Positions 30,297 through 39,144 of a DNA stretch of 64,000 bases are shown in pieces. A program made the position numbers and the translations under genes. Where the stretch lies: assembly GCF_023051145.1 (NCBI RefSeq), contig NZ_JALKFS010000005.1:682001-746000 (forward strand), in the 5' to 3' direction. This stretch comes from Williamsia sp. DF01-3 (GTDB lineage: Bacteria > Actinomycetota > Actinomycetes > Mycobacteriales > Mycobacteriaceae). Under the pieces are notes generated by a model that was given only the letters and a program-made list of their open reading frames with translations, did not search any database and was not told the DNA's origin. Each line of letters begins with the position of its first letter. The first letter of the stretch is position 1.

Positions 30297-31694
30297 ATGC
30301 CGTACATGCCGATCACCGAATCGATGTTCCTGCTGGCCGAATCCCGCGAGCATCCGATGCACGTCGGTGGTCTTCAGCTCTTCGAGCCGGCCGAAGGCAG
30401 TTCTGCCGAAGAACTCGGTGAGCAGATGTTCGAGATGCTGCAGGCACAGACCGACGTCTACCGACTTTTCCGGAAACGGCCCGCGTCACCCGTGGCGCTG
30501 ATGGGTACGGTCCGGTGGACGTACGACAAGGAGATAGACCTCGAATACCACGTGCGCCGAACGGTTTTGCCGCGCCCGGGGCGGATCCGCGAGCTTCTCA
30601 AGTACGTCTCGGCAAACCACGGTGCGCTCCTTGACCGTTACCGGCCGATGTGGGAGGTGCATCTGATCGAGGGCCTCGCCGATGGCCGGGTCGCGATGTA
30701 CACCAAGATCCACCATTCGCTGGTGGACGGTGTGAGCGCGTTGAAGTTGCTCGAGAAGACCCTCGACACCGACCCCGAGGCACGAAACGGGCGCGCCCCC
30801 TGGGACCCGGCACTGTTCGCGCGCAAATCCAAGGAATCGTCGGAGGATTCGGGTTCACAGCACGTGGTCGGGCAAGTACTCAGCGGTGGGGCCAAGATCG
30901 CCGGGGAACTCGCCGGGCTGGCTCCCGCCGGTGCCCGTCTGGGGCTTCGGGCCGTCCGTGACCGCAACCTGATCCTGCCGATGCAGGCGCCACGCACGAT
31001 GTTCAACGTGCCGATCGGTGGCGCACGGCGATTCGCGGCCGATCAATGGTCGGCCACCCGGTTGCGTGAGGTGGCGGCGGGCCTCGACATCACGATCAAC
31101 GACGTGGTCATGGCGATGTGTGCCGGAGCGCTCAGGTCGTACCTGATCGACCAGAACGAGCTGCCCGAACAGCCGCTGATCGCGATGATGCCGGTGTCGA
31201 TGCACGCCGCGGGCAGCGACACCTCCGAGGGCAACGCGGTCACCGCCATCCTCGCGAATCTCGCCACGGATCAACCTGATCCGGAACGCCGGCTGGCCAC
31301 TCTCGTGGAGTCGACGCGGTCGAGCAAGAACGTCATCCGCGACCTCAGCCCGCTGATGGCGCTGGGATACGGCGCGGCAGTGATGGCGCCGCTGGCCTTT
31401 TCGACGGTGCCCGGATTCGTGCGTTACACCCCGCCCCCGTTCAACATCATCATCTCCAATGTGCCGGGCCCGAAAAAGGACCTGTACTGGAACGGTGCGC
31501 GGCTCGACGGTGTCTATCCGGCGTCGATCGCCATGGACGGGCAGGCGTTGAACATCACCGTGGCGTCCAACGGCGACAACATCAATTTCGGCCTGACCGG
31601 TGCACGCGCGACGATCCCGAGTCTGCAGCGACTGCTGACCCATCTCGACACAGCACTCGAGGAACTCGAAAAACTCTGTGACATAGCCCGATAA
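30297..31694 (+). CDS. Wax ester synthase/diacylglycerol acyltransferase (WS/DGAT)
   Basis: A 465-residue O-acyltransferase that makes triacylglycerol or wax ester from acyl-CoA, the usual storage lipid route in oleaginous actinobacteria. The catalytic motif HHSLVDG is at residues about 140-146. Other family segments are RPMWEVHLIEGL, the NDVVMAMCAGALR stretch and FNIIISNVPGPKKDLYWNGA. The length matches the family. Start at ATG 30297; the next in-frame ATG is three codons later. It stands alone between the divergent LLM gene and an MTHFR-like gene. Confidence 0.92.
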   Translation: MPYMPITESMFLLAESREHPMHVGGLQLFEPAEGSSAEELGEQMFEMLQAQTDVYRLFRKRPASPVALMGTVRWTYDKEIDLEYHVRRTVLPRPGRIRELLKYVSANHGALLDRYRPMWEVHLIEGLADGRVAMYTKIHHSLVDGVSALKLLEKTLDTDPEARNGRAPWDPALFARKSKESSEDSGSQHVVGQVLSGGAKIAGELAGLAPAGARLGLRAVRDRNLILPMQAPRTMFNVPIGGARRFAADQWSATRLREVAAGLDITINDVVMAMCAGALRSYLIDQNELPEQPLIAMMPVSMHAAGSDTSEGNAVTAILANLATDQPDPERRLATLVESTRSSKNVIRDLSPLMALGYGAAVMAPLAFSTVPGFVRYTPPPFNIIISNVPGPKKDLYWNGARLDGVYPASIAMDGQALNITVASNGDNINFGLTGARATIPSLQRLLTHLDTALEELEKLCDIAR

Positions 31695-31767
31695 TCGTGT
31701 GGCGGACCGTTCGCCCGGGCCGCCTCACGATGATTGCCCCTGGCGTCAGCGGGGTAAGCGGATCGTC

Positions 31768-32856
31768 ATGGACACCACGACCGATGGGCCCGACGCCTTC
31801 ACCGAGTATCGGGGGACGCGGTCGCGGGAATGCCCAAAGCGCATGGTGTTCGGACCATGCGGTGGTGTGCGCGACGACGCCACTTGTGAGATGGACGCCC
31901 ACATCTGTCCGTTTGCCGTTCTCACCGAACCCATTCCGTGGCCACAGCCGTTGACCAGTCCGGCGTCGCCAAGTGAGTTGATCAACACCTCCCGCACCCA
32001 CCCGGTGGTGCTGTCCGACCTGTCGGTCCCGGCCTTCGACCGGGGAATCCTCGAACAGGTGGCATCCATTCTGGGTGAGAGCAGCGATGCCGTCCTCGTT
32101 GGCGAACACCAGAACCGGCCCGATTACCCGCCGACCGTGATGGCGCAGATCATCCGCGGTGTGGGCGGATGCCCGTGGGTGACGCTGACCTGTCGCGACC
32201 GCAACCGTGTGGTGCTCGAGCAGGAACTGATGGGCCTGGGCCAGGCCGGGGCCGACGGCGTCTTCTGCGTCACCGGCGACGGCCGGGCACAGGGTGTTCG
32301 ACAAGATGTGACACAGGTTTTCGATCTGGACGGAACCCGGCTGGCGGCGCTGGCGGCGCAGGCCGATCTTGCCGTTGGTGTGCCGGAGGCGCCCGAAGCC
32401 GTGCCCACCGGCATCCGCCCGGCGCGTCTGCTCGAGAAGCAGAGGGCCGGCGCCCAGTTGGCGGTCCTGAATCATGTCAGCACACCGGAATCGCTCAGGG
32501 CGTTCATGTCCGCAGCGCGGGCGCAGGGTGTCACGATGCCGGTCATCGCAGGTGTGGCCGTCTACACCGATGAGCGGTCCGCTCAGGTGCTGGCGGCTTT
32601 TCCCGGTCTCCACCTCGACCACTCACAGATCACGAGGGTGCTGGCCGCTGATGACTCGGTCGAGGCGGGCATCGAGACCGCGGTAGACGAAGCAGTAGCC
32701 CTCTTGGACATCCCAGGGGTGGTGGGCGTCAACTTGTCGGGGTTGGCGTCGGCGGCCGGCGAGGTTCCGGCGGCGAAGGTCAAGGCAGAGATCGGGCGGC
32801 GGCTGCGTGAGCGCCTCGCCGGTGCGGAACAGTCAGTGAAGGCGGCACAGTGGTAG
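31768..32856 (+). CDS. Methylenetetrahydrofolate reductase-like protein with N-terminal Cys cluster
   Basis: A 362-residue protein. The N-terminus carries the MTHFR C-terminal-type zinc or cluster motif CPKRMVFGPCGGVRDDATC followed by HICPF. A TIM-barrel MTHFR-like region follows, with LTCRDRNRVVLEQELMGLGQ and GVFCVTGDGR. It could act in one-carbon transfer, but a classical MetF assignment is not justified because the Cys domain comes first. Start at ATG 31768. It overlaps the downstream methyltransferase by seven bases (stop 32854-32856, next GTG 32850), so the two are translationally coupled and probably share a pathway. Confidence 0.78.
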   Translation: MDTTTDGPDAFTEYRGTRSRECPKRMVFGPCGGVRDDATCEMDAHICPFAVLTEPIPWPQPLTSPASPSELINTSRTHPVVLSDLSVPAFDRGILEQVASILGESSDAVLVGEHQNRPDYPPTVMAQIIRGVGGCPWVTLTCRDRNRVVLEQELMGLGQAGADGVFCVTGDGRAQGVRQDVTQVFDLDGTRLAALAAQADLAVGVPEAPEAVPTGIRPARLLEKQRAGAQLAVLNHVSTPESLRAFMSAARAQGVTMPVIAGVAVYTDERSAQVLAAFPGLHLDHSQITRVLAADDSVEAGIETAVDEAVALLDIPGVVGVNLSGLASAAGEVPAAKVKAEIGRRLRERLAGAEQSVKAAQW

Positions 32857-33641
32857 TCGATGCAGAAGCGATGAAAGACGAGTTCGACACGGTCCCGTCC
32901 TGGACCGTGCGGGCCGTCGAGACGCTTGGTCGCGAGTACGCTATACCCGCAGCATGTCGCGGCAGCGGCAGTCCCGAGGCACTCCGTTGGCTGGCGGGCA
33001 AGCTCGCTCTCGACCCTGAGACCAGCCTCGTCGATGTCGGCGCGGGCATGGGTGGGTCCGCAGAGTTCGTCGCGCGGGAGTTCGGCCCCGAGGTGGTGCT
33101 GGTCGAGCCGATGATGGGAGCCTGCCAGGCCGCGCAACGGTTGTTCGGCCGGGCCACCGTCGCGGCTGCCGGCGAGAACCTGCCGTTCGCGTCCGGGACA
33201 TTCGACAGGGCGTGGTCGCTGGGGGTCGTGTGCACCAGTAGCGACCAGCCGAAGATGCTGCGAGAGCTCCGACGTGTTGTCCATGCCGACGGCCGAGTCG
33301 GAGTGCTCGTCTACATCAAGACGGTCGACGACCTGCCGAACCAGCCCGAGGGCAACAACTTTCCGACGCGTGGCGGATTGGACCGACTCGTCGAGGGCGC
33401 CGGTATGCGCATCGTCGATCGCGCCGATCTGGCCGACTTCGCTGCTGCCCCCGACTGGTGGCAGCAGCGGGTCACCGAATGCGACGACCTCGTTGCCGAG
33501 CGCCACCGCCACGATAGTCGCTGGGACAGTGCATCCGAGCAGGAATCGATCATCACCGGGTTGATCCGGGACGAACTGGTGATCGGCACGATCCTGATCC
33601 TGGAACCGACCGAATCGGGGAAGTCGCCGGCTGCCGTTTAG
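32850..33641 (+). CDS. SAM-dependent methyltransferase
   Basis: A 263-residue class I methyltransferase. Motif I is LVDVGAGMGGSAEFVAREFG (residues about 60-80), motif II is VVLVEPMMGACQAA, and AENLPFASGTFDRAWSLGVV follows. The substrate is not evident. The GTG at 32850 overlaps the MTHFR-like gene, and GtrA follows nine bases after its stop, so these three genes probably form one transcript. Confidence 0.82.
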   Translation: MVVDAEAMKDEFDTVPSWTVRAVETLGREYAIPAACRGSGSPEALRWLAGKLALDPETSLVDVGAGMGGSAEFVAREFGPEVVLVEPMMGACQAAQRLFGRATVAAAGENLPFASGTFDRAWSLGVVCTSSDQPKMLRELRRVVHADGRVGVLVYIKTVDDLPNQPEGNNFPTRGGLDRLVEGAGMRIVDRADLADFAAAPDWWQQRVTECDDLVAERHRHDSRWDSASEQESIITGLIRDELVIGTILILEPTESGKSPAAV

Positions 33642-33650
33642 TGTGTTGGG

Positions 33651-34067
33651 GTGTCTGAGGAGCTAGCACCACGCGTAGGGGTCGACCTGAAGACCCAATT
33701 GGTCCGGTTTGTGATCACCGGGGCCGGGTCAGGTGTCCTCGATTTCGGGCTCACCCTGTTGCTCCAGTACGGGTTCGGCATGCCCGAGTGGTTCGCGAAA
33801 GCAGTCGGCTTCATCTGCGGCACCACCACGGCGTACCTGATCAACCGTCGGTGGACCTTCGCGGCTGAGCCCAGCGCGCTTCGCTTTGTCGCCGTCGCGG
33901 TCCTCTATCTGGTGACCTTCATAGTCCAGGTCGGCATCTACACCGGGCTGTCGAGGGTGTGGGAGGAGACTTTTGTCTACAGCCTCGTTGCCTTCATGAT
34001 CGCTCAGGGCACCGCAACCGTCATCAACTTCGTTGTGCAGCGAACGGTCATTTTCAAGATCCGCTGA
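33651..34067 (+). CDS. GtrA-family membrane protein (Rv3789-like)
   Basis: A 138-residue protein with four membrane segments: residues about 20-38, 45-65, 80-98 and 110-130. GtrA proteins move or stabilise polyprenyl-linked sugars. The M. tuberculosis homologue Rv3789 lies directly upstream of dprE1 and has been linked to arabinan synthesis. Signature pieces include FVITGAGSGVLDFGL, TAYLINRRWTF and NFVVQRTVIFK. The start is the GTG at 33651. Here it is more than 9 kb from dprE1 and on the opposite strand, a local rearrangement. A hairpin repeat overlaps its stop. Confidence 0.85.
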   Translation: MSEELAPRVGVDLKTQLVRFVITGAGSGVLDFGLTLLLQYGFGMPEWFAKAVGFICGTTTAYLINRRWTFAAEPSALRFVAVAVLYLVTFIVQVGIYTGLSRVWEETFVYSLVAFMIAQGTATVINFVVQRTVIFKIR

Positions 34068-34148
34068 CCCCGATCTTGGTGGGAAATGGTGAGGCCCACC
34101 TGGGCTTATGCTCGCCCGAACCCACCAAGATCGGGAAGTCGGGTCAGC
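34063..34148. terminator. Bidirectional hairpin terminator, structured repeat copy 1
   Basis: The arm CCCGATCTTGGTGGG (34069-34083) pairs perfectly with CCCACCAAGATCGGG (34121-34135). GCTGACCC (34063-34070) is also complementary to GGGTCAGC (34141-34148). The apex holds GGTGAGGCCCACCTGGGCTT followed by ATGCTCGCC. It lies between the convergent gtrA and LLM genes and covers both stop codons. Confidence 0.85.
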
Positions 34149-35022
34149 CGTTGACCTTGCTGATCACCGAGTCGGCGAACATGTTGAGGTTGTCGATCTT
34201 CTTCTGGAGCGGTTCGGTGTCGTCGCCGGTGATGTACGGGATCCGGAAGCCGACGATGACGTCGGTGATGCCCTTGTCCTCGAGGCGTTTACAGCCGTCG
34301 GGTGTGTACGCGTCGTAGGAGATGACGTGGATCTCGAAGGGGTCGTTCAGCTTCCCTTCGGCCTTGCGGATGTCGTGAATCTTGGCGAGTAGGGCGTCGA
34401 GTTCCTCGGGCGGGCCGCCGCCGTGCATCCAGCCGTCACCGCGGATCACGGCGCGCTTGAGTGCCAGATCTGCGTGACCGCCCACGAGAAGCGGGATCGG
34501 TTTGGTGGGCGCCGGGTTCATCTTGATCTTCGGGATGTCGTAGAACTCCCCGTGGAACTCGAAGTACTCGCCGGTGCTGAGCCCGCGGATGATGTCCATG
34601 CACTCATTCATCCGTTTGCCACGACGCTTGTAGTCCACGCCCATGATGTCGTAGTCCTCGGCCCACGGGCTGGTGCCGACACCGAGCGCGAACCGGTTGT
34701 TCGTCAGCACCGCCACCGACATTGCCTGTTTCGCGACCAGAGCCGGCGGCCGGATCGGCAGCTTGAGCACAAACGGATTGAACCGGATCTTCTCGGTGAC
34801 CGCCCCCATCGCTGCCGCCATCACGAAGGTCTCGATGAAGGCCTTGCCCTCGAGGAACTCCCGACTGCCGTCTTCGGTGTACGGATACGTCGAGTCCGAC
34901 TCCTCCGGGTAGGCGATGGAGTCGGGGATGGTGAACCCCTCGTACCCGGCAGCCTCAGCCGCTTTCGCCAGCGGCAGGTAGTAGCTCGGATCCGTCATCG
35001 CCTCGGCGAATGTGAACCGCAT
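34144..35022 (-). CDS. F420-dependent luciferase-like (LLM) oxidoreductase
   Basis: A 292-residue luciferase-like TIM-barrel enzyme, from a different subgroup than the one at 29.2 kb. It shows MRFTFAEAMTDPSYYLPLAK, the segment AALGVGTSPWAEDYDIMGV-type loop (read as FALGVGTSPWAEDYD), and TKPIPLLVGGHADLALKRA. It likely uses F420 or FMN; the substrate is unknown. It is full length and starts at ATG 35020-35022, with an AGGAGG-like sequence just upstream. It ends inside the hairpin repeat shared with gtrA. Confidence 0.85.
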   Translation of the reverse strand: MRFTFAEAMTDPSYYLPLAKAAEAAGYEGFTIPDSIAYPEESDSTYPYTEDGSREFLEGKAFIETFVMAAAMGAVTEKIRFNPFVLKLPIRPPALVAKQAMSVAVLTNNRFALGVGTSPWAEDYDIMGVDYKRRGKRMNECMDIIRGLSTGEYFEFHGEFYDIPKIKMNPAPTKPIPLLVGGHADLALKRAVIRGDGWMHGGGPPEELDALLAKIHDIRKAEGKLNDPFEIHVISYDAYTPDGCKRLEDKGITDVIVGFRIPYITGDDTEPLQKKIDNLNMFADSVISKVNG

Positions 35023-35160
35023 GATCCTCCTAGATGTGTGCCCAGAGTCTGGTCGAGCCAGACCCGTCTCAGTTCAGTAGAACATGTTCTAGTTTGGCTC
35101 GGGAACGATTCGGCGAGCTGGCGGTCCCAGCCAGTTCCGACCTCCTGGGGATGACGGCCG

Positions 35161-35691
35161 TCACGCTGTCTCGTGGTTCGACCATCGACGGGCGTTCGAT
35201 CGCCTGAGGGTTCGCGCCCACGTCTCGCGAAGTATGACGGCGAAGAAGACAACAAGCATGGCCCAGATCGGCTTCATCACATCGTCGGCGACCACGCCTG
35301 GTGAAGCCGCGAGGAACAACCCCCACACAACCATCGGTAGCCCGACTGTCACGATGCCCGACACCAGTCGGCCGTTCGCGACGCCTTCCACGATCGCGGC
35401 GAGGACCAGCACCGCAAAAGCAGCCATCGAGTAGAACGCGGTGTCGGTGAACCAGTGATCGGCGGCGAAGCCGGAGGTGGCGAGGGTACAGTCACCGCCT
35501 ACCGATCCGCGGACGAAGGGGCAGTAGATCCGGACGTCATCGCTGAATCCGGCTGCCCACACGCGTTCGGTCCACCAATTGACTCCTCCGGCGATCAGGG
35601 ATGCCACCACGAACAGCCACCAACTGATGTCGTTGACACGCGCGGCGACATGCGCGACGTGTGATCTACGGGTTTGTGTCGGGGTTGTCAT
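35161..35691 (-). CDS. Integral membrane protein, unknown function
   Basis: A 176-residue protein with four probable membrane segments. A loop containing two cysteines (YCPFVRGSVGGDCTLATSGF) lies between the first and second segments and could form a disulphide outside the cell. I do not recognise a family. Start taken as MTTPTQTRR (35689-35691); the open frame upstream lacks coding character. It sits alone between the LLM gene and glfT1, all leftward. Confidence 0.7.
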   Translation of the reverse strand: MTTPTQTRRSHVAHVAARVNDISWWLFVVASLIAGGVNWWTERVWAAGFSDDVRIYCPFVRGSVGGDCTLATSGFAADHWFTDTAFYSMAAFAVLVLAAIVEGVANGRLVSGIVTVGLPMVVWGLFLAASPGVVADDVMKPIWAMLVVFFAVILRETWARTLRRSNARRWSNHETA

Positions 35692-35818
35692 CCCCGAAGA
35701 TTCGCACACACCAACACACTTTCGGCAACCGTGTCTTGACCACCGGTACGTCGCCTCAAGCGAACGTCCTGCGACGCGTAGGACTGTCGGTCGACGTCGC
35801 CGTGAGTACCCTACGGTC

Positions 35819-36757
35819 TCAGGGTCGCGAGAACCGTTCCCGACGGCCCAGCGACTGCAAGCGCAACCATTCCCGGAAGCCGGCCAGATCCCGTTGCTGC
35901 ACAAGGAAATACCAACCGAACCGGGCGTACTCCTGCACCAGCAGTTTGCGCATACCGGGCCTGCTCATCAGATAACCGCGATTGCGGTAGGTGAAGAACC
36001 GTTTGGTGTCGTTGTCGGGGTACTGGGTGTGCATCCGCCCACCCATGATCGGCCGGAACTCGTCGGTGCCGTCCGGATGGAGATATGCCGTGGTGAGGCA
36101 GGTGCCGAAGTCGAGACCAGACCGAACCAGTCGGCGGTGCATCTCCACCTCGTCGCCGCGGACGAACAGGCGCAGGTCGGGGACGCCGACAGCCTCGATG
36201 GCCGATGCGGAGAACAGGGCACCGTTCATCAGTGAGGCGATGCCGGGCAGGAGGTCTGAGGTCTCGTCCCCGGCGAACAGTTCGGATCGCTTACGCCGCC
36301 ACACCAGTCCACGTCGCAGCGGGAATGCCAGCGTGTCGGGATCGCTGATGTTGCACACCACCGGCGACACCTCGGAAAGCCGATGCGTGACAGCGCATTC
36401 GAGCAGTGTGCCGAGAACGTCGCTGCCTTCGGGCCTGCCGTCGTCGTCTGCGCACCACACCCAGTCGGCGCCCAGTGACAGTGCGTGCAGCATGCCGAGC
36501 GCAAATCCACCGGCGCCGCCGAGATTGTGTTTCGACCCGATGTAGGTGGTGGGAATGCTCTGCGCGGCAACCAGTTCGGCGACCGCGAGTTCGTCGGCGT
36601 TGTCGACGACGATGAGGTGGTCGACGGGCCGACTCTGGGTGGTCAGCACTTCGAGCGATTGCCGCAGCAGTTCGAGGCGACGGTGGGTGACCACCACGCC
36701 GATCACGCGGTCCGCGGTCTGCGCGCCTCCGGAGGGGGCCGCGGCGGGCTCAGCCAT
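35819..36757 (-). CDS. glfT1: Galactofuranosyltransferase GlfT1
   Basis: A 312-residue GT-A glycosyltransferase that adds the first galactofuranose residues to the decaprenyl-linked linker, starting galactan (Rv3782 in M. tuberculosis). Visible features are IGVVVTHRRLELLRQSLEVL at the N-terminus, VDNADE, the metal-binding CADDDGRPEG, and FVRGDEVEMHRRLVRSGLDF. Start is MAEPAAAP (ATG 36755-36757), overlapping the wzt stop by eight bases. Gene order wzm-wzt-glfT1 couples galactan priming with its export. Confidence 0.9.
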   Translation of the reverse strand: MAEPAAAPSGGAQTADRVIGVVVTHRRLELLRQSLEVLTTQSRPVDHLIVVDNADELAVAELVAAQSIPTTYIGSKHNLGGAGGFALGMLHALSLGADWVWCADDDGRPEGSDVLGTLLECAVTHRLSEVSPVVCNISDPDTLAFPLRRGLVWRRKRSELFAGDETSDLLPGIASLMNGALFSASAIEAVGVPDLRLFVRGDEVEMHRRLVRSGLDFGTCLTTAYLHPDGTDEFRPIMGGRMHTQYPDNDTKRFFTYRNRGYLMSRPGMRKLLVQEYARFGWYFLVQQRDLAGFREWLRLQSLGRRERFSRP

Positions 36758-37547
36758 CCTTTTCGACCTCGGCCAAGACTTCACGTACGTGGCGCGCGGC
36801 CTCCGGACCTTCGTAGGCGTGCACCACTTCCTCGATCCCGCCGTCCATCCGAATTGCGCCGTGGTCGATCCAGAGTGCGCGGTCGCAGAGTTGCGCGAGG
36901 AACTCGTTGGAGTGACTGGCGAACACCAGGATGCCGGACCGCTTGACCAGCTCCTGCAGGCGGATGCGTGCCTTCTTCATGAACTCCGCGTCGACGGCAC
37001 CGATACCTTCGTCGAGAATGAGGATCTCGGGATCGATCGAGGTGACCACCCCGAGCGCCACGCGCACGCGCATACCGGTGGAGTAGGTGCGCAGCGGCAT
37101 CGACAGGTAGTCACCCAGTTCGGTGAACTCGGCGATGTCGTCCATCTTCCGGAGCATCTCGCGGCGGCTCATGCCGAGGAACATGCCCCGGATGACGATG
37201 TTCTCGTAGCCCGAGATCTCGGGGTCCATTCCGACACCGAGGTCGAACACGGGTGCCACCCGACCCTTGATGCTGCATGCACCGCGAGTGGGTTCGTAGA
37301 TCCCCGACAGCAGGCGGAGCAGGGTGGATTTGCCGGCACCGTTGTGCCCGACGAGTCCGATGCGATCACCGTGTTCGAGGTGCAGATTGATCTGCTTGAG
37401 TGCCTCGACCACAACGACGTTGGAGTCGTTGGCGCCGATCACGCCTCCGGCGCGGCCGAGCACCGACTTCTTGATGGACCGGGTCTTGGCGTCGAAAATC
37501 GGGAAATCGACGCAGGCGTCCCAGGTATCGACTCGAACTGAACTCAT
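36750..37547 (-). CDS. wzt: Galactan ABC exporter, ATP-binding subunit Wzt (Rv3781-like)
   Basis: A 265-residue ABC ATPase that powers movement of the lipid-linked galactan across the membrane. Walker A GHNGAGKST lies near residue 70. The signature region reads YSTGMRVRVALGVVTSIDPE, followed by Walker B ILILDEG. The N-terminal VDFPIFDAKTRSIKK segment is typical of the family. Start MSSVRVD (37545-37547) lies four bases after the wzm stop, and the 3' end overlaps glfT1 by eight bases. Confidence 0.9.
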   Translation of the reverse strand: MSSVRVDTWDACVDFPIFDAKTRSIKKSVLGRAGGVIGANDSNVVVVEALKQINLHLEHGDRIGLVGHNGAGKSTLLRLLSGIYEPTRGACSIKGRVAPVFDLGVGMDPEISGYENIVIRGMFLGMSRREMLRKMDDIAEFTELGDYLSMPLRTYSTGMRVRVALGVVTSIDPEILILDEGIGAVDAEFMKKARIRLQELVKRSGILVFASHSNEFLAQLCDRALWIDHGAIRMDGGIEEVVHAYEGPEAARHVREVLAEVEKDG

Positions 37548-37551
37548 GACC

Positions 37552-38436
37552 TCACACCCAATACGCAACGCGAGCACGGTAATTACGCAGCACCATCAAC
37601 GCCACTGCCCAGCCGCCGATCGTGCAGGCGATGACGATCAGCCAGTGGTAGAGCGCCACCGACTCGCCCAGCAGCGGACCGCGGGTGATCTCGAGGTAGT
37701 GGTACATCGGATTGATCTGGACCAGCTTGACGCGGCTGGAATCGGCCCCGACATTCTTCTCGAGATCGGTGGCACTCCAGATGATCGGCGTCATGAAGAA
37801 GACCAGTTGCACTGCGGTGGCCAGTAATTGGCCGATGTCGCGGAACCGCGTGGACAGAATGCCGAACACGATGGACACCCACACGGCGTTGAGTACCAGC
37901 AGTGCGATGCCGGGGATGACAAACACCACGGTCCAGGTCACCGGCTGCGGGAAGATGATCAGCAACACCGCATACAGCGGGATGTTGTGCGCGAAGATGA
38001 TCAGCTGCCGCCAGGTGAGGCGGTACACGTGCACGCTCAGCGGGGCAGGGATCTGTTTGATCAGCCCCTCGTTGGTGGTGAAGAGCTCTGCACCTTCGAG
38101 GATCGATCCGGAGATGAAACCCCAGAATATGAACCCGAGCATGACGTACGGCAGGAAGGTATCGATCTCGTTGCCGAACAGCTGCGAGTAGAGAAGTCCC
38201 ATGGCCACCGCCGTCACCGCTGTGGCGATGGTGATCCAGAGGGGGCCGAGGAGGGAGCGGCGGTATCTCTGTTTGATGTCCTGCCAGCCGAGGAGCAACC
38301 ACAGCTCCGACTGGCGGAAGCCGGCTGCGAGGTCGCCGAATGCCCGGCGGAAGGACCGGGAATCGGACTCCGCTGAGGGCGGGCGCACCGGCTCGCGATC
38401 GACTGCTGTTGACACGAGAGACGAGCCTACCGTCAA
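37552..38436 (-). CDS. wzm: Galactan ABC exporter, permease Wzm (Rv3783-like)
   Basis: An ABC-2 type permease of about 294 residues with six membrane segments, pairing with Wzt to export galactan intermediates. The region [20 protein letters not shown] near residue 45 is the typical polysaccharide-exporter permease opening, and [22 protein letters not shown] follows the second segment. Start is uncertain: TTG at 38434-38436 is the most upstream, and GTG at 38413-38415 ([10 protein letters not shown]) is equally plausible. It is the first gene of wzm-wzt-glfT1. Confidence 0.9.
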   Translation of the reverse strand: MTVGSSLVSTAVDREPVRPPSAESDSRSFRRAFGDLAAGFRQSELWLLLGWQDIKQRYRRSLLGPLWITIATAVTAVAMGLLYSQLFGNEIDTFLPYVMLGFIFWGFISGSILEGAELFTTNEGLIKQIPAPLSVHVYRLTWRQLIIFAHNIPLYAVLLIIFPQPVTWTVVFVIPGIALLVLNAVWVSIVFGILSTRFRDIGQLLATAVQLVFFMTPIIWSATDLEKNVGADSSRVKLVQINPMYHYLEITRGPLLGESVALYHWLIVIACTIGGWAVALMVLRNYRARVAYWV

Positions 38437-38514
38437 CGCCCGCCCGCCCCGGACGCCGCAGTTGTCGATCTCGGCAAACCGGGCACCGCAGGCCTACCGG
38501 CGGCAGGCGTCGGA

Positions 38515-39054
38515 TCAGAGGTACTGACCGGTGCCCGCGACTCCGTGAGGCGGCCCACCGGGGCCACCCATCGGACCCGACGGCGGCAATTGCCCTTGAC
38601 GCATCTGCTCGAGCTGGGCCCGCGCGGCCATCTGCTGGGCGAACAGTGCGGTCTGGATGCCGTGGAACAGTCCTTCGAGCCAGCCGACCAGCTGCGCCTG
38701 GGCGATCCGCAGTTCCGCGTCGGACGGCGTGTTGTCGTCGGAGAACGGCAGGGCCAGCCGTTCGAGCTCTTCGCGCAGCTCAGGGGCCAGGCCGTCTTCC
38801 AGCTCGCGAATCGACGACTGGTGGATCTCGCGCAGCCGAACCCGGCTGGCGTCGTCGAGAGGTGCCGCCCGCACTTCTTCGAGGAGTTGCTTGATCATCG
38901 TGCCGATCCGCATCACCTTCGCCGGCTGCTCGACCATGTCGGCGACACCCTGCTGTTCGTCACCTTTACCCTGGTCGGAGTTCGCCGACGGCACCACAAC
39001 GATGCCGTCGTCGCTGTCGGACGGGGGTCCCTGGTTGAAAATGTCTTCGGCCAT
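38515..39054 (-). CDS. bpa: Bacterial proteasome activator Bpa
   Basis: A 179-residue protein matching mycobacterial Bpa (Rv3780), an ATP-independent ring that opens the 20S proteasome. The body has long charged helices ([40 protein letters not shown]). The C-terminal GQYL is the tail that docks in the proteasome alpha-ring pockets, and it sits after a flexible Pro/Gly-rich linker. Start is [10 protein letters not shown] (39052-39054), as in homologues. It is divergent from the aminotransferase gene, as in M. tuberculosis Rv3778c/Rv3780. Confidence 0.92.
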   Translation of the reverse strand: MAEDIFNQGPPSDSDDGIVVVPSANSDQGKGDEQQGVADMVEQPAKVMRIGTMIKQLLEEVRAAPLDDASRVRLREIHQSSIRELEDGLAPELREELERLALPFSDDNTPSDAELRIAQAQLVGWLEGLFHGIQTALFAQQMAARAQLEQMRQGQLPPSGPMGGPGGPPHGVAGTGQYL

Positions 39055-39144
39055 GTCCCCATTGTCCAGATGTCCCGATCTCGTGTTCGCAGCAGGCCCA
39101 CAACTCAGGTGGCAGCGTCGGAAGGACGGTCTATGGTGACTGCC

